From Rubrivivax sp. (GTDB taxonomy: Bacteria > Pseudomonadota > Gammaproteobacteria > Burkholderiales > Burkholderiaceae_C): a DNA stretch of 60,502 nucleotides. How positions within the stretch are numbered: the first letter of the stretch is position 1; each line of letters opens with the position of its first letter. The notes beneath the pieces were generated by a model that saw nothing but the letters and a program-made list of their open reading frames with translations, searched no databases and was not told the DNA's origin. The translations under genes were made by a program, and so were the position numbers. Where the stretch lies: positions 1 through 60,502 of the forward strand of contig JAHECD010000015.1 in the NCBI GenBank assembly GCA_024641945.1, in the 5' to 3' direction. This document shows, piece after piece, positions 1 to 8,407 of this stretch.

Positions 1-581
1 CGCCCCAGAAGGTGCCAGCCGCCGGGGCTTTCCCAGGGGTAGATGGCGGTCAGCCCACCGGCGATGGACACGCTGCCGGCCGGCACGCGCACCCGCGGCT
101 CGGTGCGCCGCGGAAGCCGCAGGCGCTCGTGCACGTCGCCCATGAACGGGAATCCCGGCAGGAAACCCAGCATGTAGACACTCACCTCGGTGCCGCTGTG
201 CAGCGCGATCACCTCGTCGACCGTGCCTCCGATGGCCGCGGCGATCTCGGCCAGGTCCGGGCCAGCGTCGCCTTCGTAGCACACCGGCAGCCGCCAGCGG
301 CGGCCGGCGACCGGCGCCGCATGCGCCGAGGCCTCCAGCAACGGTTCGATCGCGTCGATCAACTCGGCACGGCCGGTTGCCAGCGGGTCGAAGAAGACGG
401 TCAACGACCGGAAGGTCGGCATCGTCTCGATCAGGCCCGGCAGGCGGCCCGCGGCGTGCAAGCCGGCGATCGCAGCGTCCAGCGCCTGCACCGCGGCCAA
501 CAGTGCCGGATCGACCTGGTCACCGAACTCGACCGTGAAGGCGGCGTCGCCGGCATCGAGCAGGCGCGGCCGCGCGCTCAC
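1..581 (-). CDS. pxpB: 5-oxoprolinase subunit B (KipI/allophanate hydrolase subunit 1 family), 3' end cut by window edge
   Basis: Only the first 193 residues are present; the gene runs off the left edge. The visible C-terminal part carries the family signature: GFLPGFPFMGDV, then PRRTEPRVRVPAGSVSIAGG, then an IYPWESPGGWHLLG stretch. The start is a GTG at 579-581 that overlaps the TGA of the upstream TRAP permease (578-580), so the two are translationally coupled. PxpB acts with PxpA and PxpC in ATP-dependent hydrolysis of 5-oxo-L-proline (pyroglutamate) to glutamate in the cytoplasm. Related proteins include KipI and urea-amidolyase domains. The TRAP transporter and the YcsI-like gene in the same run echo the Bacillus kip/ycs cluster and support an oxoproline or similar amide substrate. 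PxpC and PxpA would be expected just left of the window. Confidence 0.9.
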   Translation of the reverse strand, partial: MSARPRLLDAGDAAFTVEFGDQVDPALLAAVQALDAAIAGLHAAGRLPGLIETMPTFRSLTVFFDPLATGRAELIDAIEPLLEASAHAAPVAGRRWRLPVCYEGDAGPDLAEIAAAIGGTVDEVIALHSGTEVSVYMLGFLPGFPFMGDVHERLRLPRRTEPRVRVPAGSVSIAGGLTAIYPWESPGGWHLLG

Positions 582-1870
582 ATCCGGCTCGGCAGCCACA
601 GGATCACGTCCTGCCCGAAATACGACAGCACGGCGGCCAGCAGCATCATCAGGAACATCGGCATCGCGGTGCGGGCCACGTAGGTGAGCTCGTGTTTGGT
701 GAGGCCTTGCAGCACGAAGAGGTTCAGCCCCACCGGTGGCGTGATCTGCGCCAGCTCCACCAGCAGCACGGTGAAGATGCCGAACCAGATCAGGTCGAAG
801 CCGGCGGCCTGCACCGTGGGCAGCAGCACGCCGATGGTCAGCACGACCATCGAAATGCCGTCGAGGAAGCAGCCGAGCACGAGGTAGAACACCGTGAGCG
901 CGAGCACCAGCGCAAACGGCGACAGGTGCTGCGCCGTGATGAACTCGGCCAGGTGGCGCGGCAGGCCGACGAAGCCCATCGCCAGCGTCAGGAAGGCGGC
1001 GCCGGCCAGGATCAGACCGATCATGCAGTAGACGCGGCAAGCGGCACCGACCCCTTCGACGAAACTCTTCCAGCTCAGGCTGCCCTCGACCGCGGCCACC
1101 ACGAGCGAGCCGAGCACACCGATTGCCGCGGCTTCCGTGGCGGTGGCCACGCCGGAGTAGATCGAGCCCAGCACGGCGCCGATCAGCAGCACGACCGGAA
1201 TCAGGTGGCGCGACGCATACAGCTTGGCGCGCAGGTTCATGTCGGCCTCGGCCGCGGGGATCTGCTCCGGATGCAGCAGCGACCAGACGACGATGTAGCC
1301 CATGAACAGCGTGGCCAGCACGAGGCCCGGCACGACCCCAGCGATGAACAGCTTGGCGATGGACACGTCGGCCGCCACGCCGTAGACGATCATGATGATC
1401 GACGGCGGGATCAGCAGGCCCAGCGTGGCGGCACCGGCCAGCGAGCCCACGGCCAGTGACTCGGGGTAACCGCGCTGGCGCAGCTCGGGCAGCGAGATGC
1501 GCCCGATGGTGGCGCAGGTCGCGGCCGACGAGCCCGACACGGCGGCGAAGATCGTGCTGCCGATGACGTTGACGTGCAGCAGCCGCCCGGGCAGCTTGTT
1601 GAGCCACGGCGCCAGGCCCTTGAACATGTCTTCGCTGAGTTTGGTGCGGAACAGGATTTCGCCCATCCACAGGAACAGCGGCAGCGCCGTCAGCGTCCAG
1701 CTCGAGGTCGAGCCCCAGATCGTCAGCACCATGCTGTCGCCGACTGGCCGGGTGGTGGCCAGGTCCATCGCGACCAGTCCGACGGCGACCAGCGCCATGC
1801 CGATCCACAGCCCTGACGCGAGCGCGACGAAGAGCAACACGATCAGACCGGTGGCGACCAGGATGTCCAT
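578..1870 (-). CDS. TRAP transporter large permease (DctM type)
   Basis: A protein of 430 residues made almost entirely of hydrophobic helices, the usual size for the 12-helix DctM subunit that forms the Na+-coupled translocation path of TRAP transporters. Visible hallmarks are the early GLWIGMAL helix, the AAVSGSSAATCATIG segment and the later ITPPVGLNLFVLQG segment, both typical of this family. The ATG at 1868-1870 was chosen because translation upstream of it is not hydrophobic and it follows the DctQ stop by 34 nt. It lies between dctQ and pxpB in a single transcription unit. The substrate cannot be read from the permease; context suggests 5-oxoproline or another small carboxylate. Confidence 0.93.
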   Translation of the reverse strand: MDILVATGLIVLLFVALASGLWIGMALVAVGLVAMDLATTRPVGDSMVLTIWGSTSSWTLTALPLFLWMGEILFRTKLSEDMFKGLAPWLNKLPGRLLHVNVIGSTIFAAVSGSSAATCATIGRISLPELRQRGYPESLAVGSLAGAATLGLLIPPSIIMIVYGVAADVSIAKLFIAGVVPGLVLATLFMGYIVVWSLLHPEQIPAAEADMNLRAKLYASRHLIPVVLLIGAVLGSIYSGVATATEAAAIGVLGSLVVAAVEGSLSWKSFVEGVGAACRVYCMIGLILAGAAFLTLAMGFVGLPRHLAEFITAQHLSPFALVLALTVFYLVLGCFLDGISMVVLTIGVLLPTVQAAGFDLIWFGIFTVLLVELAQITPPVGLNLFVLQGLTKHELTYVARTAMPMFLMMLLAAVLSYFGQDVILWLPSRM

Positions 1871-1904
1871 GGAGAGTCTCGTTGGAGGTGCGGGGCGCCG
1901 CCGG

Positions 1905-2420
1905 TCAGTCCGCGTGCAGCGCTTCGGCCGACGCCTCGGCAAAGAAGGCCGTGCCGGACAGTCGCGACCACAGCGCCTGCGCGAAAGCCAGCGCAAAGCC
2001 CACGCAGCCCAGCGCCATGCTCAGCTGCGGGATCCACAGCGGCGTCGCGTCACCGGTCGGCGCCACGTCGTGCAGCGTGTACGACACCCAAACCAGCCGC
2101 ACCGCGAACCACGCCAGGTAGCCCGAGATACCGAGGCCCAGCAGCAGCGACAGCAATTCCAGCTTGCCTTTCACACCCGGGCTCACATGGTCGAGCAGCA
2201 ACGTGGCGCGGATGTGCTCGTTGGTCTGCAGCGTGGCGGGCAACGCGAGGAACAGCGCCGCCGCGATGGCATAACCCGCATAACCGTCGAGCCCCGGCAG
2301 ATTCCACCCGAAGAAGCGCGCCAGGATGTTGAGCATGATCGAGACGAACGTGCCGACCATCGCCAGCCCGGACAGCACGAGCAGGATCTTGTAGAAGCCG
2401 AAGGCCAGGCGGTTCAGCAT
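1905..2420 (-). CDS. TRAP transporter small permease (DctQ type)
   Basis: A 171-residue inner-membrane protein with four predicted helices (about residues 10-32, 45-63, 87-108 and 130-150), matching the DctQ small subunit that partners DctM. The ATG at 2418-2420 is preferred over an adjoining in-frame GTG because a GGGAG ribosome site sits six bases before the ATG. The gene follows the solute receptor gene, from which it is separated by a strong hairpin, and precedes dctM in the usual P-Q-M order. Confidence 0.92.
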   Translation of the reverse strand: MLNRLAFGFYKILLVLSGLAMVGTFVSIMLNILARFFGWNLPGLDGYAGYAIAAALFLALPATLQTNEHIRATLLLDHVSPGVKGKLELLSLLLGLGISGYLAWFAVRLVWVSYTLHDVAPTGDATPLWIPQLSMALGCVGFALAFAQALWSRLSGTAFFAEASAEALHAD

Positions 2421-2446
2421 CACTCACTCCCTTCGTGGGTCATGGA

Positions 2447-2468
2447 GCCGCCCGGCGCACCGGGCGGC
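2447..2468 (-). terminator. Intercistronic hairpin between the TRAP receptor and its permeases
   Basis: A perfect 9-bp GC stem (GCCGCCCGG / CCGGGCGGC) with a CGCA loop begins 9 nt past the dctP stop in the direction of transcription. No T-run follows, so it is more likely an attenuator or 3' mRNA-protecting element than a full terminator. Such hairpins commonly raise binding-protein mRNA above permease mRNA in transporter operons. Confidence 0.6.
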
Positions 2469-2477
2469 GGGCCGGGT

Positions 2478-3443
2478 TCACTGCTTGCGGTAGGCGTCGA
2501 CGATGGCCTTGCCGTCGGCGCCGGCAGACGCCAGCCAGTCGGCCGTCATCTGCTCGCCGATCTTCTGCAGCGCCGCCTTGACGCTGGCGGACGGCGGCGC
2601 GACCTTGACGCCGTTGTCGGCCAGGATCTTGATGGAATCGGTGTCCACCTGCTCGCTGGCCTTCCAGCCGCGCGCCTCGGCATCGGCCGCGGCCTTGAGC
2701 ACGGCGTCCTGCGTGGCCTTGTCGAGTGCGTCGAAGGCTTTCTGGCTGACCGCGGTCACGTTGCGCGGCAGCCAGCCGTTGACCGGGTAGAAATATTTCA
2801 CCTGCTCGTACAGCTTGCCGTCGGCGCCGCTGGCGCTGGAGGTGAGGAAGTTGCTGGCCGCACCCGTGGCCAGCGCCTGGCCGAGTTCCGGCAGCTGGAT
2901 CGTCACCGGCGAGGCGCCCAGCATCTGCGCGATCTTGGTCGTCGCCGGGTTGTAGGCGCGCATCTTCGTGCCCTTGAAGTCGTCGGCACTGTCGATCGGC
3001 TTGACCGAGTACAGCGACTGCCCTGGCCACGGCACCGAGAACAGCATCTTGATGCCCTGCGCCGCCAGCACCTTGGCCTGCACCGGCTTGGCGGCCTCGT
3101 ACAACCGCTTGGCGTCGGCATAGCTGGTCGCCAGGAACGGAATCGAATCGGCACCGAACAGCGGGTTCTCGTTGGCCAGACCGGAGATGATGAATTCGCC
3201 CGCCGGCGCCAGGCCGGTCTGGATGGCGCGCTTGATCTCCGGCTGCTTGAACAGCGAGCCGCCGGGGTGCACGGTGATCAGCAACTTGCCGCCGGTGGCG
3301 GCCTTCACGTCGGCAGCGAACTGCTCCAGGTTCTTCGTCTGGAAGGTGTTGCTGCCGTAGCCGCCGGGCAGGTCCCACTTGGTCTGCGCGCTGACGGTGG
3401 AGGCAAAGGCGATGGCGGTCAGGCCGAGCACGAAGGATTTCAT
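2478..3443 (-). CDS. TRAP transporter periplasmic solute receptor (DctP type)
   Basis: A 321-residue protein with a cleavable signal peptide (MKSFVLGLTAIAFASTVSAQ, cleavage near residue 19). It has the DctP fold signatures: the GGSLFKQPEIKRAIQTG segment, the MRAYNPATTKIAQMLG segment that includes the conserved carboxylate-binding arginine region, and an LPELGQALATG segment. It captures the substrate in the periplasm and hands it to the DctQ-DctM membrane pair encoded next. The start at 3443 gives a canonical signal peptide. It lies 37 nt after the YcsI-like gene. The bound ligand is unknown; 5-oxoproline is inferred from pxpB. Confidence 0.93.
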   Translation of the reverse strand: MKSFVLGLTAIAFASTVSAQTKWDLPGGYGSNTFQTKNLEQFAADVKAATGGKLLITVHPGGSLFKQPEIKRAIQTGLAPAGEFIISGLANENPLFGADSIPFLATSYADAKRLYEAAKPVQAKVLAAQGIKMLFSVPWPGQSLYSVKPIDSADDFKGTKMRAYNPATTKIAQMLGASPVTIQLPELGQALATGAASNFLTSSASGADGKLYEQVKYFYPVNGWLPRNVTAVSQKAFDALDKATQDAVLKAAADAEARGWKASEQVDTDSIKILADNGVKVAPPSASVKAALQKIGEQMTADWLASAGADGKAIVDAYRKQ

Positions 3444-3480
3444 CGGGGCTACCTCTTCGGTTGTGGAAACGGAATGTGGA

Positions 3481-4299
3481 TCAGCTGCTGGCGAGCTGGT
3501 GGTTGAGAAGGTCGGTGATCAGCATCGCACCGGGCGCGTGGGTGATGCAGAACGCGGGCCGCGCCATTTTGAGCGCAGCCTGCGGCGTCACGCCACAGGC
3601 CCAGAACACGGGCAGCTCGTGCGCGCGCACGTCCACCGGGTCGCCGTAATCGGGGCGGGCCAGATCGGCGATGCCGATCAGCGACGGGTCCCCGATGTGC
3701 ACTGGCGCGCCGTGCACGGCGGGAAAGCGCGACGTGATCTGCACGGCGCGGATGGCGTCTGCGGCGAGCAGCGGGCGCATCGTCACGACGAGCGGGCCGG
3801 CAAAGGCCCCCGCGGGCGTGGTCTGGATCGAGGTGCGGTACATCGGCACGTTGCAGCCCTGCTCCACATGGCGGATCGGGATGCCCTCGGCACGCATCGC
3901 CCACTCGAAGGAAAACGAGCAACCGATGGCAAACGCCACGAGATCGCTGCGCCAGAGCGCGCGGACATCCGATGGTTCGTCGACGAGCTCGCCGTCGCGC
4001 CAGACGCGGTAGCGCGGCAGGTCGGTGCGCAGGTCGAGGTCGGCGGCCAGCGCGGGCAGCGCCGGGCTGCCGGGGTCGCCCACGGCGAGCACCGGGCACG
4101 GGCGCGGGTTGCGCTGGCTGTACAGCAGGAAGTCGTGCGCCGCGTCGCGCGGCAGGATCACCAGATTCGCCTGCACCAGGTCGTCCGCCAGGCCGCTGGT
4201 GTGCGCCGCAGACGCGCCGCCGCGGAAGCGCTGCCGCGCCTCGGCGCCACGTGCAGCAGCGCCGGCATCGAACAAACGGGACGAGAGCGAATTCAACAT
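3481..4299 (-). CDS. DUF1445/YcsI-family protein (putative hydro-lyase, D-glutamate cyclase-like)
   Basis: A 272-residue soluble protein with the family blocks [15 protein letters not shown], a VVTMRPL segment, a [15 protein letters not shown] segment and the C-terminal [12 protein letters not shown]...[10 protein letters not shown] block, spanning the length of the domain. Bacillus ycsI, a member, lies in the kip operon with a KipI homologue, so finding it beside pxpB and a transporter is a recurring association. Some family members are annotated as D-glutamate cyclases that interconvert D-glutamate and 5-oxo-D-proline; that reaction would fit this operon but is inference here. The ATG at 4299 is preferred; an in-frame TTG five codons upstream is possible. 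Confidence 0.85.
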   Translation of the reverse strand: MLNSLSSRLFDAGAAARGAEARQRFRGGASAAHTSGLADDLVQANLVILPRDAAHDFLLYSQRNPRPCPVLAVGDPGSPALPALAADLDLRTDLPRYRVWRDGELVDEPSDVRALWRSDLVAFAIGCSFSFEWAMRAEGIPIRHVEQGCNVPMYRTSIQTTPAGAFAGPLVVTMRPLLAADAIRAVQITSRFPAVHGAPVHIGDPSLIGIADLARPDYGDPVDVRAHELPVFWACGVTPQAALKMARPAFCITHAPGAMLITDLLNHQLASS

Positions 4300-4355
4300 G
4301 GCCCCATCGTGCAACGCACGGCGCGATCCGACAAACGAAAACTTTCTCTCTCAGC

Positions 4356-5255
4356 TCATCGATTTTTTCGATTTACAGGGTTCACCCCAAGATGGCCGAG
4401 CAGGCTGTCGATCACCGGCCGCTGGGCCGCCGAGCTGGGATCGATGCGCCAACTCAGGTGCACCGGCAGCGGCGGCAGCACGGCGTCGCAGGCCAGCGTG
4501 CGCAGCGGCATGCGTTTGCTCAGGCGTTGCACCACGGCGGCCGGCAGCGTCGCAATGCCCAGGCCGTCTTCCACCAGCTGCGCCAGGGCGCTGATCGACG
4601 ACACGGTGTGGATGCGCGGCGACGCCAGGCCCGCCCGACTCAGCAGGTCGAGCAATGCGACGTGCGGCTGCGAGCCGCGCTGGAAGGTCAGCAGGTCCTG
4701 CGCGGCGATATCCGCCAGCTGCCACTGGCGCCGACGGTGCCGCTGCGCATGGCCGACGAAGGTCATCGCCATCGACGGCAGCGCCATCGCGCGCACGCCG
4801 CTGCCGTCGGCCGGCAATGCCGCGATAGCCAGGTCGATCGTGCCGCGAGCGAGCTGGTCGACGAGCACGGGCGAGGTCTCGACCGTCAGCTCCAGCGCCA
4901 TGCCCGGCTGGGCCTCGTGCACCTGGCGCACCCAGTCCATCAGCCACGAATGCAAGGCCGACTCGAAGGCGCCGACCCGCAGCAGCACCGGCTCGGCGAC
5001 CGAGGCGCCGAGTTCGGCCCGGATCTCGCGCTGCAACGCGAGCAACCGCTCGGCATGGCCGAAGAAACGTTGGCCGGCCAGCGTGACGCGGAACTGCCGG
5101 TCGCGCCGGTCCAGCAGCAGCGTGCCGAGTTCCTGCTCGAGCGCCGCGATGCGGCTGGACATGGCCGACTGCGTCAAATGCAGCTTCTCGGCCGCGCGAG
5201 TCACGCTGCGCAGCGTGACGACCCAGTAGAACGCCTCGACGAACCGCAGGTTCAT
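4356..5255 (-). CDS. LysR-type transcriptional regulator
   Basis: A 299-residue regulator with the N-terminal LysR winged helix (residues 1-60: MNLRFVEAFYWVVTLRSVTR followed by the LTQSAMSSRIAALEQELG recognition helix) and a periplasmic-binding-like effector domain (about 90-295). The ATG at 5253-5255 places the helix-turn-helix at the usual position; longer in-frame extensions upstream are low-complexity. It is codirectional with, and only 56 nt upstream of, the YcsI-like gene, instead of the usual divergent arrangement. It may therefore be the first gene of the transport operon and probably responds to the transported acid. Confidence 0.93.
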   Translation of the reverse strand: MNLRFVEAFYWVVTLRSVTRAAEKLHLTQSAMSSRIAALEQELGTLLLDRRDRQFRVTLAGQRFFGHAERLLALQREIRAELGASVAEPVLLRVGAFESALHSWLMDWVRQVHEAQPGMALELTVETSPVLVDQLARGTIDLAIAALPADGSGVRAMALPSMAMTFVGHAQRHRRRQWQLADIAAQDLLTFQRGSQPHVALLDLLSRAGLASPRIHTVSSISALAQLVEDGLGIATLPAAVVQRLSKRMPLRTLACDAVLPPLPVHLSWRIDPSSAAQRPVIDSLLGHLGVNPVNRKNR

Positions 5256-5496
5256 GGCTGCCCGGCGGCGCGCCGCAGCCCGGCACATGGGCGCCGGTGC
5301 AAACCGACCTCCGCGGACCGACAGCGAATGGATGGTGACATGCCGGAAGTGTCCGCGAATCCCGGCCCACGCCTGTGGGCGGTGCCGCGCGGTGAGCCGC
5401 GCCATTGCCGCCACGCAGGCCGGCGGGTCTCCCGGCGCCTTGCCGGTGCGGCGCGCGCCGATCGGGTCTACTGGCGGCACAGGGAGGGGCGAATCG

Positions 5497-6054
5497 ATGT
5501 CATGGTGCCGACTGGTTGGGATGGTGCTGATCGCGGCCACGCTGTCGGGCTGCGCGGCCGGGCCGGCCATGCCTGGCGGCCCATCGGGCGCTCTTCTGCC
5601 GCTCAGGCAGGCCTGGGTCGACGGTCGATTGGTGGCGTATGTCACCACGGACGTGTCCGACGCGGCGATGGCGCGCGCGATGGGCGCCAATCACGTGCCG
5701 CGCCTTGCTCTCACGCTGCCGTCCGCCGGCACCAGCGGCACGCCGGCGCGCTCGGCACTCGAACGTGTTTATGCCTTTGCCGACGGCGCACAGATCAGCG
5801 TCTTCGCGTCGGCCCCGCAGCCGGCGGGCGCCGACAACGCGGACCCTGCGTACAGCCCGTTGTGGCGCGTGGTCGAGGTGCGATGGGCGCCGGGCCGCGC
5901 GCGGCGCGACCTCACGAGCGAAGAAGCCGTGCTCGCAGCAGCCGACCGCGGTGACGTGGTGCTGCAACTCACCGGCGTCGTCGCCAACTGCCCCGTGGTG
6001 CAATCGGCCGACGGCACCCTGCTGCGCGATGCGCGCATCGTCGGCGGCTCCTGA
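5497..6054 (+). CDS. Conserved uncharacterised lipoprotein
   Basis: A 185-residue protein with a lipoprotein signal peptide: hydrophobic MVLIAATLSGC, lipid-modified Cys near residue 18, small residues after it. The start ATG at 5497 follows a strong AGGGAGGGG ribosome site. The mature part contains LVAYVTTDVSDAAMARAMGA, an ALERVYAFADG block, an APQPAGADNADPAYSPLWRV block and a LTSEEAVLAAADRGDVVLQ segment. These resemble a family of short secreted proteins of unknown function seen in many Proteobacteria (recalled, not searched). It is transcribed divergently from the LysR gene. No enzymatic motif is recognised. Confidence 0.82.
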   Translation: MSWCRLVGMVLIAATLSGCAAGPAMPGGPSGALLPLRQAWVDGRLVAYVTTDVSDAAMARAMGANHVPRLALTLPSAGTSGTPARSALERVYAFADGAQISVFASAPQPAGADNADPAYSPLWRVVEVRWAPGRARRDLTSEEAVLAAADRGDVVLQLTGVVANCPVVQSADGTLLRDARIVGGS

Positions 6055-6061
6055 AGGAGCC
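6046..6061 (+). terminator. Compact inverted repeat spanning the lipoprotein stop codon
   Basis: GGCTCCTGAAGGAGCC is a perfect palindrome around the TGA stop. The loop is tight and no T-run follows. It could be a weak terminator or a 3' mRNA stabiliser. Confidence 0.3.
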
Positions 6062-6241
6062 CCGGATTCGACATCGGCCGGGCTATGCCGGTCAGCGGGG
6101 CGCATCGTCCGCGTATCCCTGTCCATCGTGCGGCGTCGTCGCGGTGTGACGGCTCGACCAGACTCGCTGGGGCCACGGTAACCTGGTCTCGGATCGACGC
6201 GCCCACCGGGCACGCGTGAGCCGAATGGGCAAAATGCTTGT

Positions 6242-8233
6242 GTGGAAGTCGGCCTCACGCAAAAGTTCCTCGGTTCCCCATGGGCTCGATATGCCGGCGG
6301 CTTGCTTCTGTTCGGCCTTGCGCTTGCGGCGCGCTTGGCCTTGCTGCCAGTGGAGGCGCGGCTGGCCTTCTCCGCCTTCTACCCGGCCGTGGTCCTGGCG
6401 ATGTACTTTTGCGGCGTGGGCCCGGGCACCCTGGTCGCGGTGCTCGGCGCGCTGGTGGGCATCTACTACTTCAGCCCGCCGTATTTCACCTGGGGTGCCG
6501 ACTCGGCCGGCCGGCTGGCGGCATCGGCTTACCTGTTTGCCAGCGCCATGATCGGCTGGGTCGTTCATCGCTTGCAAACGACCTCCGAACGATTGCGCGA
6601 TGCTCACGACCGCTTGAGGTCGAGCGAGCGCATGTTGAAGACCGTGGTCGGCGATCAGACAGAGATGCTGTTCCGCTTTGGGCGCGATGGCCGATTCGTG
6701 TTCGCCAATCCGGCTGGTCGCAGCGCATTCGGTCTCACCGACGAATCCATGGCAAGCCAGACGTGGCACGCACTTTGGACTCCCGAGGAGCGGGCCGGCG
6801 TGATCGAGCTTCTGCGCAAGCTCACCCCCGACCGTCCCCAGGTCCAGACGGAAACCCAGTTTGCAGGTCCAAGCGGCGAGACCCGCTGGGGCGAGTTCGT
6901 GCACCGCGCGACCTTCGACACGGACGGGCAGCTGAGCGAGGTGCAGACGGTCGGACGCGACATCACGGAGCGGCGCGCGTTGCAAGTCCAGCTTGCCGAG
7001 GTGACGGCCAGGCTGCAGGACTTGTATGACCGCGCGCCCTGTGGTTATTACTCGGTCGATGCACAGGCCACGTTCGTACAGATCAATTCGACGTGCCTGG
7101 CGTGGCTCGGTTGCACCGCCGGGCAGGTAATTGGCACGCTGGGCCCCAAGGATTTCTTCACCCCCGATGGCGTGGCCGAATTCGAGCGCAACTTCGCGGA
7201 GTTCTTGTCGCAAGGCCACGTGGGTCCGGTCGAGTTCGACCTGATCGGCCGCGACGGGGCCAAGCGGCGAGTCAGCGTTTCGGCCACGGCGATCATGGAC
7301 GCCGACGGAACATTCCTTCGCAGCCGTTCAGTGATGTACGACGTCACCGAACTGGACCGGGTGCGGCGCAAACTCAGTTTGCTGAACCGGCAGCAGGCTG
7401 CGATGCTGGACAACGAACTCGTCGGAATCATCAAGCTCAAAGACCGCCAAGCGTCGTGGGCGAACCGCGCGATGGAGCGGATCTTCGGCTATGGGCCCGG
7501 TGAGCTGGAGGGCAAGTCTGCACGCACGCTCTATCCTGACGACGCGGCCTACGAGGCGGTCGGAGCGGCCGCGTACCCCGCACTGGCTTCGGGCGGCACC
7601 TACCGGACCCAGTTGCGCATGAAGCGCAAGGACGGCACCGCCGTTTGGATCGACGTGAGCGGCTCGATGATCTCTGTCGAGACGGACGAGTCGATGTGGA
7701 TGATGCTCGACATCACCGCGCTGAAGGACCGCCAGGAAGAGGTCGAACAGATCGCATTTCACGACGCGCTCACTGGCCTTCCGAACCGCATCCTGCTGGC
7801 CGACCGGCTGCGCCAGGCCGTCTCGACGTCGGAGCGGCTGCACGACCTCTTTGCCGTCTGCTTCATCGACCTGGACGGCTTCAAGGCTGTCAACGACACC
7901 AGCGGGCACGCGGTCGGCGACAGGCTGCTGCAGATCGTCGGGAACCGTCTGCAGGAGTGCGTGCGCGGCAACGACACGGTCGCCCGCCTCGGGGGCGACG
8001 AGTTCGTCGTGCTGCTTTCACACCTGCAGAGCCGTGGCGAATGCGACCAGATCCTGGCAAGAGTCAGGGCTGCCTTGGCGAAGCCGTTCGATGTCGGGGA
8101 AGGTGCCGTTGGCAGGGTGTCAGCGAGCATCGGTGTGGCGCTGTATCCCGACGACTCCTCGGATGGCGAGCAACTTTTGAAATTGGCCGACGCCGCGATG
8201 TATGCCGCCAAGAAATCGGCGCGCTATGAATGA
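6242..8233 (+). CDS. Membrane-bound PAS-PAS-PAS-GGDEF diguanylate cyclase
   Basis: A 663-residue sensor. Residues ~12-112 form four hydrophobic helices of the DUF4118 type found at the N-terminus of sensor kinases. Three PAS/PAC modules follow (~125-245, ~255-365 and ~375-495). The C-terminal GGDEF domain (~505-663) carries an intact GGDEF signature at residues 584-588 and an RGND I-site (575-578) five residues before it, so it should make cyclic di-GMP and be inhibited by its product. There is no EAL or kinase domain. The start is GTG at 6242. The downstream neighbour is convergent. The sensed signal is unknown; no haem or flavin residues were assigned. Confidence 0.93.
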   Translation: MEVGLTQKFLGSPWARYAGGLLLFGLALAARLALLPVEARLAFSAFYPAVVLAMYFCGVGPGTLVAVLGALVGIYYFSPPYFTWGADSAGRLAASAYLFASAMIGWVVHRLQTTSERLRDAHDRLRSSERMLKTVVGDQTEMLFRFGRDGRFVFANPAGRSAFGLTDESMASQTWHALWTPEERAGVIELLRKLTPDRPQVQTETQFAGPSGETRWGEFVHRATFDTDGQLSEVQTVGRDITERRALQVQLAEVTARLQDLYDRAPCGYYSVDAQATFVQINSTCLAWLGCTAGQVIGTLGPKDFFTPDGVAEFERNFAEFLSQGHVGPVEFDLIGRDGAKRRVSVSATAIMDADGTFLRSRSVMYDVTELDRVRRKLSLLNRQQAAMLDNELVGIIKLKDRQASWANRAMERIFGYGPGELEGKSARTLYPDDAAYEAVGAAAYPALASGGTYRTQLRMKRKDGTAVWIDVSGSMISVETDESMWMMLDITALKDRQEEVEQIAFHDALTGLPNRILLADRLRQAVSTSERLHDLFAVCFIDLDGFKAVNDTSGHAVGDRLLQIVGNRLQECVRGNDTVARLGGDEFVVLLSHLQSRGECDQILARVRAALAKPFDVGEGAVGRVSASIGVALYPDDSSDGEQLLKLADAAMYAAKKSARYE

Positions 8234-8407
8234 ACACACGCGCAGCCCCGAGGCCGAATCAGCGATTGACCCTCGCGCGCGCCCCCGCTGACCACGCGAG
8301 CGGCGCGAATCTGGGTGCAAGCACGGGGATCGCCTGGCCGGGGCCGTGAAGTCGGACGTTGAGATCAGGCGCCCGGGTGCCCTGCTCCCGGTACGCGGGG
8401 CCACCGG

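Noticed and set aside
12..683. Plus-strand open frame at the window start
   Set aside because: The minus strand here encodes the pxpB signature and the end of the TRAP permease; the plus frame has no motif.
5256..5496. In-frame upstream extensions of the LysR and lipoprotein genes into the shared 241-nt gap
   Set aside because: The extensions are Arg/Ala-rich and would displace the helix-turn-helix and the lipoprotein signal from their N-terminal positions; the lipoprotein ATG has a strong ribosome site.
8234..8407. Search for a terminator between the diguanylate cyclase and the M16 peptidase genes
   Set aside because: No stem longer than a few base pairs with a T-run was found; nothing else is visible in this 174-nt gap.
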